From SZUA-76 sp945787585 (GTDB lineage Bacteria > Pseudomonadota > Gammaproteobacteria > SZUA-140): a stretch of 14,164 nucleotides of DNA. The stretch spans positions 1-14,164 of the forward strand of contig CAMYIG010000067.1 in assembly GCA_947258425.1 (NCBI GenBank), given 5' to 3'. Below the pieces are notes generated by a model. The model was not told the origin of the DNA and did not search any database. It worked only from the letters and a program-made list of their open reading frames with translations. The position numbers and the translations under genes are program-made. Of the stretch, positions 1-7,004 are shown piece after piece (position 1 is the first letter of the stretch; every line of letters begins with the position of its first letter).

Positions 1-795
1 ACTGGACAGCACCTTATCCAGCACAAGCTGTACCTGCTCGTGCTCTTGCTGGGTGGCACTCACACTGATGACGCCACCGACGGGATTAACGATCACAGGT
101 GATACCTGATCCTCACTGGCATCCTCTTCCTTTGCGGCATCATCCTCAGAAGGCTGCGTAATAATCGCGAGGATGTTGGCCTCTATCAACTCCCAAAAAT
201 GATTACTTGAACTGTTTTTGACGTTCGTCCTGGAGATATTACCCTGAGCAGCACTCCCGCCCCCAGACACCGAACCACCCGCAGTGGCGATCTGAGTGGC
301 GACACTCACCTCACTCTCGCTATCGCGTGCCATATTCACATAGCCGACTGTGTAAGTACGCCAATAAGGCATATCGGGCGCCACGACCAGATTCGGCCCA
401 TCCAGCTGATAGCGAAGCGAGACCTGTCGGGTAATCCGCTCCATGATCTGTAGCAGGGTCTGGTTAACAGCATTCAACGTGACAATGCCCTCGATACCGG
501 GATGAATATCTACGTTCAAGCGAGCATCACGTGCCAGACTAAACAGCAGCTCCTTTACCGGTGCTTCATTCACCACTACGGTATAGGTCTCAAGTTTGGC
601 CTGTTTTTTAGGTGGCGGCAGCATCGGTGCCTGCGTCACCAGAGAAGGGATATCGGTCTGCCGAGGCGGCGGTTCAGTCAGATGCCCTGTTGACGGCTTC
701 GGCGGGTTTGTTACGGTGCAACCCGAGGCCGCAGCGATACAGACGAGCAGAATTCCATATCTAATTTTAGTCATAATGTGCTGTTTATTCACCAT
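1..795 (-). CDS. mshL: MSHA-type pilus secretin MshL (partial, N-terminal 265 residues)
   Basis: The reading frame is open without a stop from position 795 to the left edge, so the C-terminal secretin barrel lies outside the window. The protein starts with a lipoprotein-like signal (hydrophobic ILLVCIAAASG followed by Cys26), then a Pro-rich linker (about residues 30-65). A secretin N-terminal region follows, with 'ETYTVVVNEAPVKELLFSLA' and a short-domain repeat ending near 'PYWRTYTVGYVNMARDSESE'. A Gly/Ser-rich insert (about 170-185) and an acidic loop (about 222-232) interrupt the next secretin N-domain. By family knowledge, MshL oligomerises in the outer membrane as the exit pore for the mannose-sensitive-haemagglutinin type IV pilus. 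The start at 795 has AAGG at a reasonable distance. An internal ATG at 774 would give Cys19 and a more compact signal, but it has no ribosome site. The gene begins 18 nt after the ATPase gene and is surely cotranscribed with it. A related type II/IV pilus secretin is the alternative reading. Confidence 0.85.
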   Translation of the reverse strand, partial: MVNKQHIMTKIRYGILLVCIAAASGCTVTNPPKPSTGHLTEPPPRQTDIPSLVTQAPMLPPPKKQAKLETYTVVVNEAPVKELLFSLARDARLNVDIHPGIEGIVTLNAVNQTLLQIMERITRQVSLRYQLDGPNLVVAPDMPYWRTYTVGYVNMARDSESEVSVATQIATAGGSVSGGGSAAQGNISRTNVKNSSSNHFWELIEANILAIITQPSEDDAAKEEDASEDQVSPVIVNPVGGVISVSATQQEHEQVQLVLDKVLSS

Positions 796-813
796 ATCAA
801 AACCTTAAATACG

Positions 814-2289
814 CTATTGAACTAACCGTCCGGCCAGGACTTGATCCGGGATATTCCTGGACTCAGCCTGGACACCGCGCACGTTCCGCAAATAGGGTTG
901 AAAGCGACGCAAAGCCTCGGGCAGCGCCTCAAGCGCAGCCTGTGCATGAGAAAAATTTTCATATTCACCCAATAACAGGTTCAATGTTTTCTTGTTGTTA
1001 TTGGCAGCATGGGTAATAAAGATCTTTTCCAGATACGGTGTCACTGCGTCTTTTTTCAGAAATCGTTGCATCGGTTTTTTATCATCCGTCCCGGACCACA
1101 TTAACTGGATGGTGAAATGTTGTGGATCAGCCTGCGATAACCAGCGGTGACTTTCTGCGATCCGTTGCTCGAACAACGTCGCCGCATCGCTCGTTGCCAC
1201 TGACGTTTCTGATACCGGTGCCGATGTCGGTGTGGGTGCCACTGTCGTTATCGATGACGTTGGCGTTGACGCTGACGTTGGCAGGACAGGCTCAACTAAC
1301 GTCGCCTGTTGGATGACAGGCACTCCGCTCACCTGCGCCATCTCTCTGTCCACCGTAATTAACGCCCCAATTGCAACAGCCGCGATCAGCCATGGAGCCA
1401 GCACCATTGGGCGCAACCAGGCGTTGGGGGTGAGGAACTCGCTGTCACGCATGGCGGCGATGACATCACGCGCACCGACAACACTGCTGTCATTCGCATA
1501 GGCTGCTAGCATCGCCTTGTCTGCAATAATATTGATTCGTCGCATCAGGCCGTTAGAAAAATAGCTGATTAACCAGATCGCCCAGGGGGTGAAGATATCC
1601 GAACCGCGAAGGCCCACCAGACGCAGACGATACGAGAGGTAATCACGCAGCTCACAGCGACTCAGGGTGGGTAGATAGAAGCTATGTGTAATACGCTCCT
1701 TGATCTGGCGCACATGGGTGGCATTCAACGCATCGTCCAGCTCCGGCTGACCGAAGAGAACGACCTGCAGTAGCTTGTGCTGTTTAGTCTCTAGATTACT
1801 AAGCAGACGAATCTCTTCCAGCGTCGCCAGTGGCATACTCTGCGCTTCTTCCACAAACACCACGACCTGGCGGTTGGCGGCGTGACGCTGTAGCAGATAA
1901 TCCTGCAGTGTCTTCATTACCTTGAGACGATTTTCCTCGGCAGAGACCGGTAGATCCAGCTCGAAGGCGATGGCGTGCAGGATATTTTCCGGTGACAGAC
2001 TGGGATTGGCGAGAAATACGATCTCCACGCTCTCCGGCATCTTCTGTTCCAGCATGCGACACAGCATGGTCTTGCCACTACCGACCTCACCCACCACTTT
2101 GGTGATCGCATCACCACTGATAATGGCATACAACAGCGCATCGAGAATTGCACCCCGTTCTGCGCCGGCAAAAAACAGATCGGTATCCGGTGTTATTTTA
2201 TAAGGGGGTTGCTGGAGACCAAAATGGCCCAGATAAACGTTATCAACGTTTACCGGGATTTCATGCTCTAGCAAGTGAGAATACGACAT
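814..2289 (-). CDS. mshM: MshM/ExeA-like pilus-assembly ATPase with C-terminal SPOR-like domain
   Basis: This is a 491-residue protein when started at ATG 2289, which is preceded by GGAAAAGAG. The frame stays open to 2403, but the extra 38 residues look non-coding, and family members begin near 'VYLGHFGLQQPPYKITPDT' (here residues 18-36). Walker A is GEVGSGKT (67-74) and Walker B is VVVFVEE (142-148), followed by a typical ExeA/GspA-type AAA+ core to about residue 285. A single membrane segment lies at about 296-313. A Thr/Ser/Pro-rich linker follows (about 335-368). The C-terminal domain (about 391-470, 'FTIQLMWSG' to 'FQPYLRNV') resembles SPOR peptidoglycan-binding domains. The layout suggests a cytoplasmic ATPase tethered through the inner membrane to the cell wall, helping to place or assemble the MshL secretin encoded just downstream. 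A DamX-like ATPase is an alternative name, but the mshL neighbour favours MshM. Confidence 0.8.
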   Translation of the reverse strand: MSYSHLLEHEIPVNVDNVYLGHFGLQQPPYKITPDTDLFFAGAERGAILDALLYAIISGDAITKVVGEVGSGKTMLCRMLEQKMPESVEIVFLANPSLSPENILHAIAFELDLPVSAEENRLKVMKTLQDYLLQRHAANRQVVVFVEEAQSMPLATLEEIRLLSNLETKQHKLLQVVLFGQPELDDALNATHVRQIKERITHSFYLPTLSRCELRDYLSYRLRLVGLRGSDIFTPWAIWLISYFSNGLMRRINIIADKAMLAAYANDSSVVGARDVIAAMRDSEFLTPNAWLRPMVLAPWLIAAVAIGALITVDREMAQVSGVPVIQQATLVEPVLPTSASTPTSSITTVAPTPTSAPVSETSVATSDAATLFEQRIAESHRWLSQADPQHFTIQLMWSGTDDKKPMQRFLKKDAVTPYLEKIFITHAANNNKKTLNLLLGEYENFSHAQAALEALPEALRRFQPYLRNVRGVQAESRNIPDQVLAGRLVQ

Positions 2290-2461
2290 CTCTTTTCCAT
2301 ACTTTGTACTAATTATTAGAAAACAACTCCCCACATGGGTAGTCCTGTTATCCAATAATCGACACAATGAAAAATTACTAAAGTAGAACCAATCATATAC
2401 CACTAAAAACTAGATAAATTATATAACTTATAATTAAGAAGCGGACACTAGATTCGGTACT

Positions 2462-2523
2462 ACCAGGGAGCTTTAGATTAATTCAGACCGTCTTTTAAAA
2501 TACGAGCAAAATAGCTCCATGGT
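2462..2523. repeat. 62-bp element bounded by 11-bp imperfect inverted repeats
   Basis: ACCAGGGAGCT (2462-2472) and AGCTCCATGGT (2513-2523) are reverse complements at 10 of 11 positions and enclose 40 bp. The element lies upstream of the pilus ATPase gene. It could fold as a long-loop stem in RNA or bind a regulator as DNA. Its function is unknown. Confidence 0.45.
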
Positions 2524-2630
2524 CATATATAGGTAATATGCATAGCGCTCAATGCTTTAGTGAATTGACGAAAGTCACTTCACTTGACACAGAATACATC
2601 TGTGGATATTTCACCCAGGCTGCGGAAGAT

Positions 2631-2647
2631 TACCAAAGAATTTGGTA
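2631..2647. repeat. Short perfect hairpin downstream of dbpA
   Basis: TACCAAA (2631-2637) and TTTGGTA (2641-2647) form a perfect 7-bp stem with a GAA loop, about 40 nt after the dbpA stop codon. No T-run follows on either strand, so it is not a classic intrinsic terminator. It may stabilise the 3' end of the helicase mRNA or be an operator. Confidence 0.35.
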
Positions 2648-2685
2648 TTAAGTGGCGGATTTATTATGTTAAAAACAGGTAAATC

Positions 2686-4080
2686 TCACATCAACCAGAC
2701 GCGAAATGAACGTCCTTTCAATTTCCCTGCGGTTAATTTATTCAGTGCATGATTAGCGGCCTCTCGACTCACGGCCACATAAGCCCAGTTATCAAAAATC
2801 TGAATCTTGCCGACCTGTTTGCCAATAATGCCATCTTCACCCGTGAGTGCGCCGAGAATATCACCCGCCCTCACCTTCTGTTTCTTACCGCCACCAATCT
2901 GTAATGTGGCCATCGGCGGCTGATAGGTCGGCTTATCCAGCAAACTCAGTGGCGGCAATGTTTCTACATCAATAGCGTGATTCAGATAGGCCTCCAGCCG
3001 CTCGATCTTATATTGCTCTTTTTCGCTATACAAAGTGCACGCGATGCCACTGCTTCCTGCTCGTCCCGTACGACCGACACGGTGAATATGCACCTCTAAA
3101 TCATTGGCGACGTGGTAGTTGATGACGGCGTCCAGCGCATCGATATCTAAACCGCGAGCGGCGACATCGGTCGCAACAAGGACTGAAACGCTCTTATTGG
3201 AAAAGCGTACCAGAATTCGGTCACGCTCTTTTTGCTCCAGGTCCCCATGCAACGCAACAGCACTAAAACCGAGTGCCTCAAGTGCATCCGCAACTTCCTG
3301 TGTCTCTTTTTTAGTATTACAAAAGACTAACGTACTATCAGGACGATGTTGCAATAGGAGCAGACGTAACGCAGTAAAACGTGACGCACCCTCATCAACC
3401 TTATACAGATGTTGCTGAATGCTGGCGCTATCATGTGTCGCATCCACCTGCACCACCACCGGCTTATTCATAATCCGCTTAGCGATAGTCTTAATCTCAT
3501 TCGGGTAAGTGGCACTAAACAACAAGGTTTGACGCTGTTTAGGGGCACATTCAACAATCGCGTCCAGTGCCGGTTGAAATCCCATATCGAGCATCCGGTC
3601 CGCCTCATCAAGCACCAGTGTTTTCAAGTCATCCAGTTTGAGCGTACCTCTGCGCTCATGCTCTTCAACTCGCCCCGGTGTTCCCACAACGATGTGGGCA
3701 CCATGAGTCATTGAGCCTTTCTGCATACTAAACGGCATGCCACCACAGAGCGTTAATACCCTGATATTTGGAATAGTGCGCGCCAGTCGACGAATCTCTT
3801 TGGCGACCTGATTCGCTAGTTCGCGGGTTGGACAGAGCACAAGCGCCTGCATCTGGAGCGGCTTCACATTCAGTTTTTCAAGCAATCCCAAACTAAATGC
3901 GGCCGTTTTTCCGGAGCCGGTTTTCCCCTGCCCAATCACATCGTCACCCGCCAGAATATGGGGTAGGCTCTTCGCCTGAATCGGCGTCATCTCAAGATAA
4001 TTAAGCGACACAAGATTGTCGATTAAAGCGGGCTGAAGCTGAAGCGATGAAAAGGTAGTTTCGTGGTCGGGCTGGCTCAA
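2686..4080 (-). CDS. dbpA: ATP-dependent RNA helicase DbpA
   Basis: This is a 464-residue DEAD-box helicase with the full motif set: Q motif around 'MTPIQAKSLP' (31-40), motif I GKTGSGKT (52-59), PTRELA (84-89), TPGR (134-137), DEAD (158-161), SAT (189-191), VFCNTK (252-257), TDVAARGLD (304-312) and HRVGRTGRAG (333-342). The C-terminal 75 residues, with 'GGGKKQKVRAGDILGALTG' and the ending 'LKGRSFRVWLM', are the DbpA-specific RNA-binding domain. By family knowledge that domain binds hairpin 92 of 23S rRNA and directs the enzyme to late 50S-subunit maturation. The start codon is TTG (4078-4080), fixed by a strong GGAGGAG seven bases upstream; no in-frame ATG is nearby. The gene follows csp on the same strand, with the csp terminator only 45 nt before its start. 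No good promoter is visible in that gap, so expression may depend on read-through from csp. Confidence 0.95.
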   Translation of the reverse strand: MSQPDHETTFSSLQLQPALIDNLVSLNYLEMTPIQAKSLPHILAGDDVIGQGKTGSGKTAAFSLGLLEKLNVKPLQMQALVLCPTRELANQVAKEIRRLARTIPNIRVLTLCGGMPFSMQKGSMTHGAHIVVGTPGRVEEHERRGTLKLDDLKTLVLDEADRMLDMGFQPALDAIVECAPKQRQTLLFSATYPNEIKTIAKRIMNKPVVVQVDATHDSASIQQHLYKVDEGASRFTALRLLLLQHRPDSTLVFCNTKKETQEVADALEALGFSAVALHGDLEQKERDRILVRFSNKSVSVLVATDVAARGLDIDALDAVINYHVANDLEVHIHRVGRTGRAGSSGIACTLYSEKEQYKIERLEAYLNHAIDVETLPPLSLLDKPTYQPPMATLQIGGGKKQKVRAGDILGALTGEDGIIGKQVGKIQIFDNWAYVAVSREAANHALNKLTAGKLKGRSFRVWLM

Positions 4081-4125
4081 AATGGCACTCCTCCGTTAAC
4101 GTTGATCAGCAGCGCTAACCAATAA

Positions 4126-4157
4126 AAAAGGGCAAGGTCGCAAGACCTCACCCTTTT
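4126..4157 (-). terminator. Intrinsic terminator of csp
   Basis: Read on the minus strand, AAAAGGGTGAGGTC and GACCTTGCCCTTTT form a 14-bp stem around a TTGC loop, followed by more T residues (TTTTTTATT in all). The two central pairs are G-U wobbles on the minus-strand RNA but mismatches on the plus strand. The structure is therefore strongest in the csp direction. It separates csp from dbpA. Confidence 0.88.
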
Positions 4158-4202
4158 ATTCTCACTCATTCACTTAATAAAGTATTAAGAGAGGGAGTTG
4201 AG

Positions 4203-4224
4203 ACTGACCTGCAAGCAGGCCAGT
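4203..4224 (-). repeat. Stable hairpin in the csp 3' untranslated region
   Basis: On the minus-strand RNA, ACTGGCCTG and CAGGTCAGT pair over 9 bp, with one G-U wobble that is a mismatch on the plus strand, around a CUUG tetraloop. It begins 16 nt after the csp stop codon. No T-run follows, so it probably protects the transcript against 3' decay rather than terminating it; the true terminator is further downstream. Confidence 0.5.
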
Positions 4225-4239
4225 GCGATACTAACTAAA

Positions 4240-4446
4240 TTAGACCGCTACGATGTTTTCAGCCTGAGGACCTTTCTGACCCTGAGTCACTGTAAACTCA
4301 ACTTTCTGACCTTCAGCAAGGGTCTTGAAACCGTCGCCTGAGATTGCGCTGAAGTGAGCAAATACATCTGGGCCAGATTCCTGCTCGATGAAACCAAAAC
4401 CTTTAGATTCGTTGAACCATTTAACGGTACCGGTAGTTGTAGACAT
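4240..4446 (-). CDS. CspA-family cold-shock protein
   Basis: This is a 68-residue single-domain OB-fold protein of normal family length. The RNA-binding motifs are clear: RNP1 KGFGFI (15-20) and RNP2 VFAHF (28-32). The start 'MSTTTGTVKWFNESKGFGF' and the end 'QGQKGPQAENIVAV' are classic. Such proteins bind single-stranded RNA and DNA, melt RNA secondary structure, and in E. coli can act as transcription antiterminators. AGGA sits seven bases before the ATG. The gene has its own consensus promoter, a leader of about 150 nt, and a strong terminator, and is followed by the RNA helicase dbpA. Whether it is cold-inducible or constitutive cannot be read from the protein, but the long leader is like that of cold-induced csp genes. 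The exact paralogue letter is not assignable. Confidence 0.96.
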   Translation of the reverse strand: MSTTTGTVKWFNESKGFGFIEQESGPDVFAHFSAISGDGFKTLAEGQKVEFTVTQGQKGPQAENIVAV

Positions 4447-4600
4447 AGTTATTTCCTATTCAATATTTTTAGTAATTTCAGCCATCTCAATTGAGACGAC
4501 CATTTGTTGAGAAGTGTTGCTATTACTTATGTAAACAGGACGAAAACTAATACAGGACTTCGAAATGGTGTGCATAAATGTAAGACGAACTTTCAAACTG
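4447..4600 (-). promoter_or_regulatory. Long 5' leader of csp
   Basis: The predicted transcript start (about 4600) leaves roughly 150 nt before the csp ATG, close to the long leaders of cold-shock mRNAs that refold with temperature. Near the ribosome site, GUCGUCUC and GAGAUGGC (4481-4500, minus-strand sense) form an 8-bp stem with an AAUU loop. It includes two G-U wobbles that do not pair on the other strand. No exact copy of the E. coli cold-box was found. Confidence 0.55.
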
Positions 4601-4606
4601 CTTGAA

Positions 4607-4634
4607 ATTATATACCGTATCACCTTATTGTCAA
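4607..4634 (-). promoter_or_regulatory. Consensus sigma70 promoter for csp
   Basis: On the minus strand TTGACA (4629-4634) and TATAAT (4607-4612) are both perfect matches, separated by 16 nt. It is the best promoter in the window and points at csp. Transcription should begin near 4600. Confidence 0.85.
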
Positions 4635-4689
4635 CGTGTATTATCGATAAATACCATTATATTTCCTACACTTGAACAGATTGAGGCTT

Positions 4690-4724
4690 TGTAATAATTA
4701 CATTAAACCAGTATCTTTTAAGAT
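4690..4724. promoter_or_regulatory. Two short palindromes upstream of the MOSC gene
   Basis: TGTAAT-A-ATTACA (4690-4702) is a perfect 13-nt palindrome, and ATCTT-TT-AAGAT (4713-4724) lies 10 nt further on. Both sit in the 115-nt gap between the divergent csp promoter and the MOSC gene. They could be operator half-sites; no specific regulator is recognised. Confidence 0.3.
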
Positions 4725-4749
4725 CGATTGAGCTAAAGGCATATTTTTC

Positions 4750-5193
4750 ATGGGTACTTTGTTGGGAATGGCTGTCAGAGCGCGGAAACGTGGCCCCATG
4801 CATGCGTTAACGCAGGCTAACGTGACTATGACGCACGGCGTAGCACAGGACTTCCGCGGTAGACCGGGAGATCGACAGGTCACCGTGTTAACACGTGAAG
4901 GTTGGCAAGCGGCCTGCCAGGAGATCGCTGCTGACCTGCCGTGGCTCACCCGACGCGCCAACCTCTACATTGAAGGCCTTAACCTGCATGAATCCGTGGG
5001 ACAACAGCTCCAAATAGGCACAATGCAACTATTGATCACGCGCGAAACCGATCCGTGCAATCGCATGCAAGAGGCTCACAATAACCTGTTTGAAGCCCTT
5101 GCAAAAGAGTGGCGTGGCGGGGTCTGCTGTCGAGTGATACAGGATGGGTTGATTCATGTCGGTGATCGGGTGGAGATCATCAATGGCTACTGA
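4750..5193 (+). CDS. MOSC domain-containing protein
   Basis: This is a 147-residue protein consisting of a single MOSC domain, the C-terminal sulfurase domain named after molybdenum-cofactor sulfurase. Recognisable blocks are 'GMAVRARKRGPM' (6-17), 'HGVAQDFRGRPGDRQVTVL' (29-47), 'LPWLTRRANLYIEG' (63-76) and 'RETDPCNRMQEA' (98-109). The last block holds the conserved Cys103 thought to carry sulfur or ligate the cofactor in this superfamily. It belongs to the short stand-alone MOSC group. By family knowledge these are linked to molybdenum-cofactor or sulfur transfer, but the substrate of the short forms is mostly unknown. The start is chosen because 'MGTLLGMAVR' fits the family N-terminus; AAAGG lies about 11 nt upstream. 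The 3' end overlaps the DUF1415 gene by 11 nt, so the two are probably translationally coupled. Confidence 0.88.
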   Translation: MGTLLGMAVRARKRGPMHALTQANVTMTHGVAQDFRGRPGDRQVTVLTREGWQAACQEIAADLPWLTRRANLYIEGLNLHESVGQQLQIGTMQLLITRETDPCNRMQEAHNNLFEALAKEWRGGVCCRVIQDGLIHVGDRVEIINGY

Positions 5194-5782
5194 CACTATT
5201 GGTGTGACTCAAGTAATCGATGAAACCCGTCGCTGGCTCAAACAGATCGTACTGCGCCATAACTTCTGCCCTTTCGCCCATCAGCCATTCCAGCAAGAGA
5301 CGATAAGCTACGTTGTTTCTGAGGCCAGTACACCACAGGCGGTTGCTGATGATTTAATCCAGGCCCTGTTGCAACTCCGCGATTTCGATGCCAATGACGC
5401 AGCGCGGACGACCACCCTACTGATCACCCCCCACTGCTTTGCTGACTTTGACGATTACAATGAGTTTCTAAATGTCGCGGATACCGTGATCGAACAGCTA
5501 CAGCTCGAAGGCATCATTCAGATCGCCAGCTTCCATCCAGCATATCGATTCGCCGACCTCGACGCGGATGATGTACGTAATTACACCAACCGTTCACTCT
5601 ATCCGATGTTTCATCTGATCCTTGAAGCGCACATCACACAGGCACGCGCCACACATCCCGATGTCGCTAGCATTCCTCAAACCAATATGGATCTACTGGA
5701 AAAACAGGGGTTAACAGAGACACTGCGACAGCTCGACGCCTGTCGTACTGTCGCCCCTGACGATCATTCTAAAAAAGGATAG
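5183..5782 (+). CDS. DUF1415 family protein
   Basis: This is a 199-residue protein of unknown function, recognised as DUF1415 from 'VIDETRRWLKQIVLRHNFCPFA' (11-32, split by family-typical Asn-Phe-Cys-Pro), 'ITPHCFADFDDYNEFL' (81-96), 'IASFHPAYRFAD' (114-125) and 'NRSLYPMFHLILEA' (136-149). Conserved Cys29 and His118 are candidate functional residues, but no activity is established. There is no signal peptide or membrane segment, so it should be cytoplasmic. The start is ATG 5183, with GGAG seven bases before it. A start at 5156 would be a longer overlap with the MOSC gene and lacks support. The 3' end overlaps the convergent ene-reductase gene by 19 nt. Confidence 0.85.
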   Translation: MATDTIGVTQVIDETRRWLKQIVLRHNFCPFAHQPFQQETISYVVSEASTPQAVADDLIQALLQLRDFDANDAARTTTLLITPHCFADFDDYNEFLNVADTVIEQLQLEGIIQIASFHPAYRFADLDADDVRNYTNRSLYPMFHLILEAHITQARATHPDVASIPQTNMDLLEKQGLTETLRQLDACRTVAPDDHSKKG

Positions 5783-6846
5783 TCGGTATAACCCGCTTCA
5801 TCGCCGCCATAATAGGTCGTTGGGTCCCCCTGATTTAATCCAGCATCTTGCTTGAAGCGCGCCACAAGATCAGGGTTTGCGATATACAATGCACCAAACG
5901 AGATCAAGTCTGCGCGATCAGTTTGTAGCGCGTCATTCGCACGCTGTTTAGTGTAACCACCATTCGCAATATAAAGCCCTTCGAATTGCCTGCGTAAAAT
6001 CGCCATATCAAAGGCCGTATCCGAATCCACATCAGCCTGTATCGCGCCCTCCACTACATGCAGGTAGGCCAGTTTGCGTGAGTTCAACTGCTGCACCACA
6101 TAACCAAACAACGCCTCCGGGTTTGTGTCATGCATATCATTAAAAGGATTTAACGGTGACAATCGCACGCCCACACGACCACTGCCCCACACCTCGATCA
6201 CGGCATCCAGCACTTCGAGTAAAAAGCGCGTGCGATTTTCATACGAGCCGCCATATTCATCACTGCGTTGATTGCTGCCATCACGTAAAAACTGATCGAT
6301 CAAATAACCGTTGGCAGCGTGCACCTCAACGCCATCAAACCCTGCCGCCAACGCCTTTAACGCCGCCACCTGGTAATCACTGACAATCGCAGCGATCTCT
6401 TCAGTGTCTAACGCACGCGGCTCAACAAAAGGTTGCAGTCCACTATAGGTAAAGGCATCACCCGCCGGTTTAATCGCAGACGGAGCTACCGGTAACACAT
6501 TGTCGATCTGTAATGACGGATGCGAAATACGCCCCACATGCCATAACTGATTAAAGATACGGCCTCCTTTATCATGCACAGCAGCGGTGATGTTTCGCCA
6601 CCCGGCCACCTGTTCATCGTTATGAATGCCGGGAGTCAGCGGGTAACCCACCCCCTGCGGCGAAATCTGTGTCGCTTCCGTGATGATCAAACCCGCACTG
6701 GCGCGTTGCGCGTAATAGCGCACATTCATCGCCTGCGGCACATTTTTATCGGTAGCACGATTACGCGTTAGTGGCGCCATCACCACGCGGTTTGGCAATG
6801 CATAGGGGCCCACTGTTACCGGTGTAAAAAGGTCCTTATCAGGCAT
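5764..6846 (-). CDS. Old-yellow-enzyme family alkene reductase (NemA-like)
   Basis: This is a 360-residue FMN-dependent TIM-barrel oxidoreductase of normal family length. Diagnostic motifs are 'NRVVMAPLTRNRA' (19-31), 'FNQLWHVGRISHP' (98-110), the active-site block 'GVEVHAANGYLIDQFLRDG' (172-190) with substrate-binding His176/Asn179 and catalytic Tyr181, 'RSDEYGGSYENRTRF' (194-208), and the flavin phosphate-binding 'NGGYTK' (295-300). By family knowledge such enzymes use NAD(P)H to reduce activated C=C bonds in enones, maleimides and nitro compounds; the physiological substrate here is unknown. The start is ATG 6846 with AGAGGA just upstream; a TTG six codons earlier overlaps that ribosome site and is rejected. 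It is cytoplasmic and monocistronic, converging on DUF1415 with a short 3' overlap. It may serve detoxification of electrophiles. Confidence 0.93.
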   Translation of the reverse strand: MPDKDLFTPVTVGPYALPNRVVMAPLTRNRATDKNVPQAMNVRYYAQRASAGLIITEATQISPQGVGYPLTPGIHNDEQVAGWRNITAAVHDKGGRIFNQLWHVGRISHPSLQIDNVLPVAPSAIKPAGDAFTYSGLQPFVEPRALDTEEIAAIVSDYQVAALKALAAGFDGVEVHAANGYLIDQFLRDGSNQRSDEYGGSYENRTRFLLEVLDAVIEVWGSGRVGVRLSPLNPFNDMHDTNPEALFGYVVQQLNSRKLAYLHVVEGAIQADVDSDTAFDMAILRRQFEGLYIANGGYTKQRANDALQTDRADLISFGALYIANPDLVARFKQDAGLNQGDPTTYYGGDEAGYTDYPFLE

Positions 6847-6967
6847 GTCGTGAATTCCTCTCAAATGTATAGTGTAAGCACCACTGATTCAAAGCATAAC
6901 AGACATTGGCATGTCGTTATTATTTACCGTTTTGAATATAATAATGCAGAGGCTTCCATCTCAAACT

Positions 6968-6988
6968 AGCGTGAAATAATCACACGCT
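6968..6988 (-). terminator. Possible weak terminator after the pseudouridine synthase
   Basis: AGCGTG (6968-6973) and CACGCT (6983-6988) form a 6-bp stem with a 9-nt loop, 17 nt past the stop codon of the gene ending at 7005. The T-run on the minus strand is poor, so this may be only a 3'-end hairpin. Confidence 0.3.
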
Positions 6989-7004
6989 TTCCAGTCACTT
7001 TAAT

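Larger units (their letters stand above)
2290..2685. other. 396-nt non-coding stretch between dbpA and the pilus block
   Basis: No convincing gene is seen. The stretch is AT-rich towards the mshM start, lies downstream of dbpA and upstream of mshM (both minus strand), and must hold the pilus promoter. It contains a small hairpin (2631-2647), an imperfect inverted-repeat element (2462-2523), and a weak promoter match on the minus strand: TTGAGC at 2547-2552 and TATATG at 2524-2529 with a 17-nt spacer. Another TATAAT-like box (2418-2423, minus) lacks a good -35. No strong terminator for dbpA is visible. Confidence 0.6.

Noticed and set aside
502..808. Two plus-strand ORFs across the left end
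   Set aside because: They are antisense shadows of mshL, whose minus-strand frame is open throughout and has recognisable secretin sequence.
1200..1320. Repetitive-looking tract resembling a small tandem repeat
   Set aside because: It encodes the Thr/Ser/Pro-rich linker of the pilus ATPase; the repetition is in codon use, not a true DNA repeat.
2290..2403. N-terminal extension of the pilus ATPase to 2403
   Set aside because: The added 38 residues do not resemble the family, and ATG 2289 has a ribosome site directly before it and gives the usual N-terminus.
6846..6864. TTG start for the ene-reductase six codons upstream
   Set aside because: It overlaps the AGAGGA ribosome site that serves ATG 6846, and homologues start near 'LFTPVTVG'.
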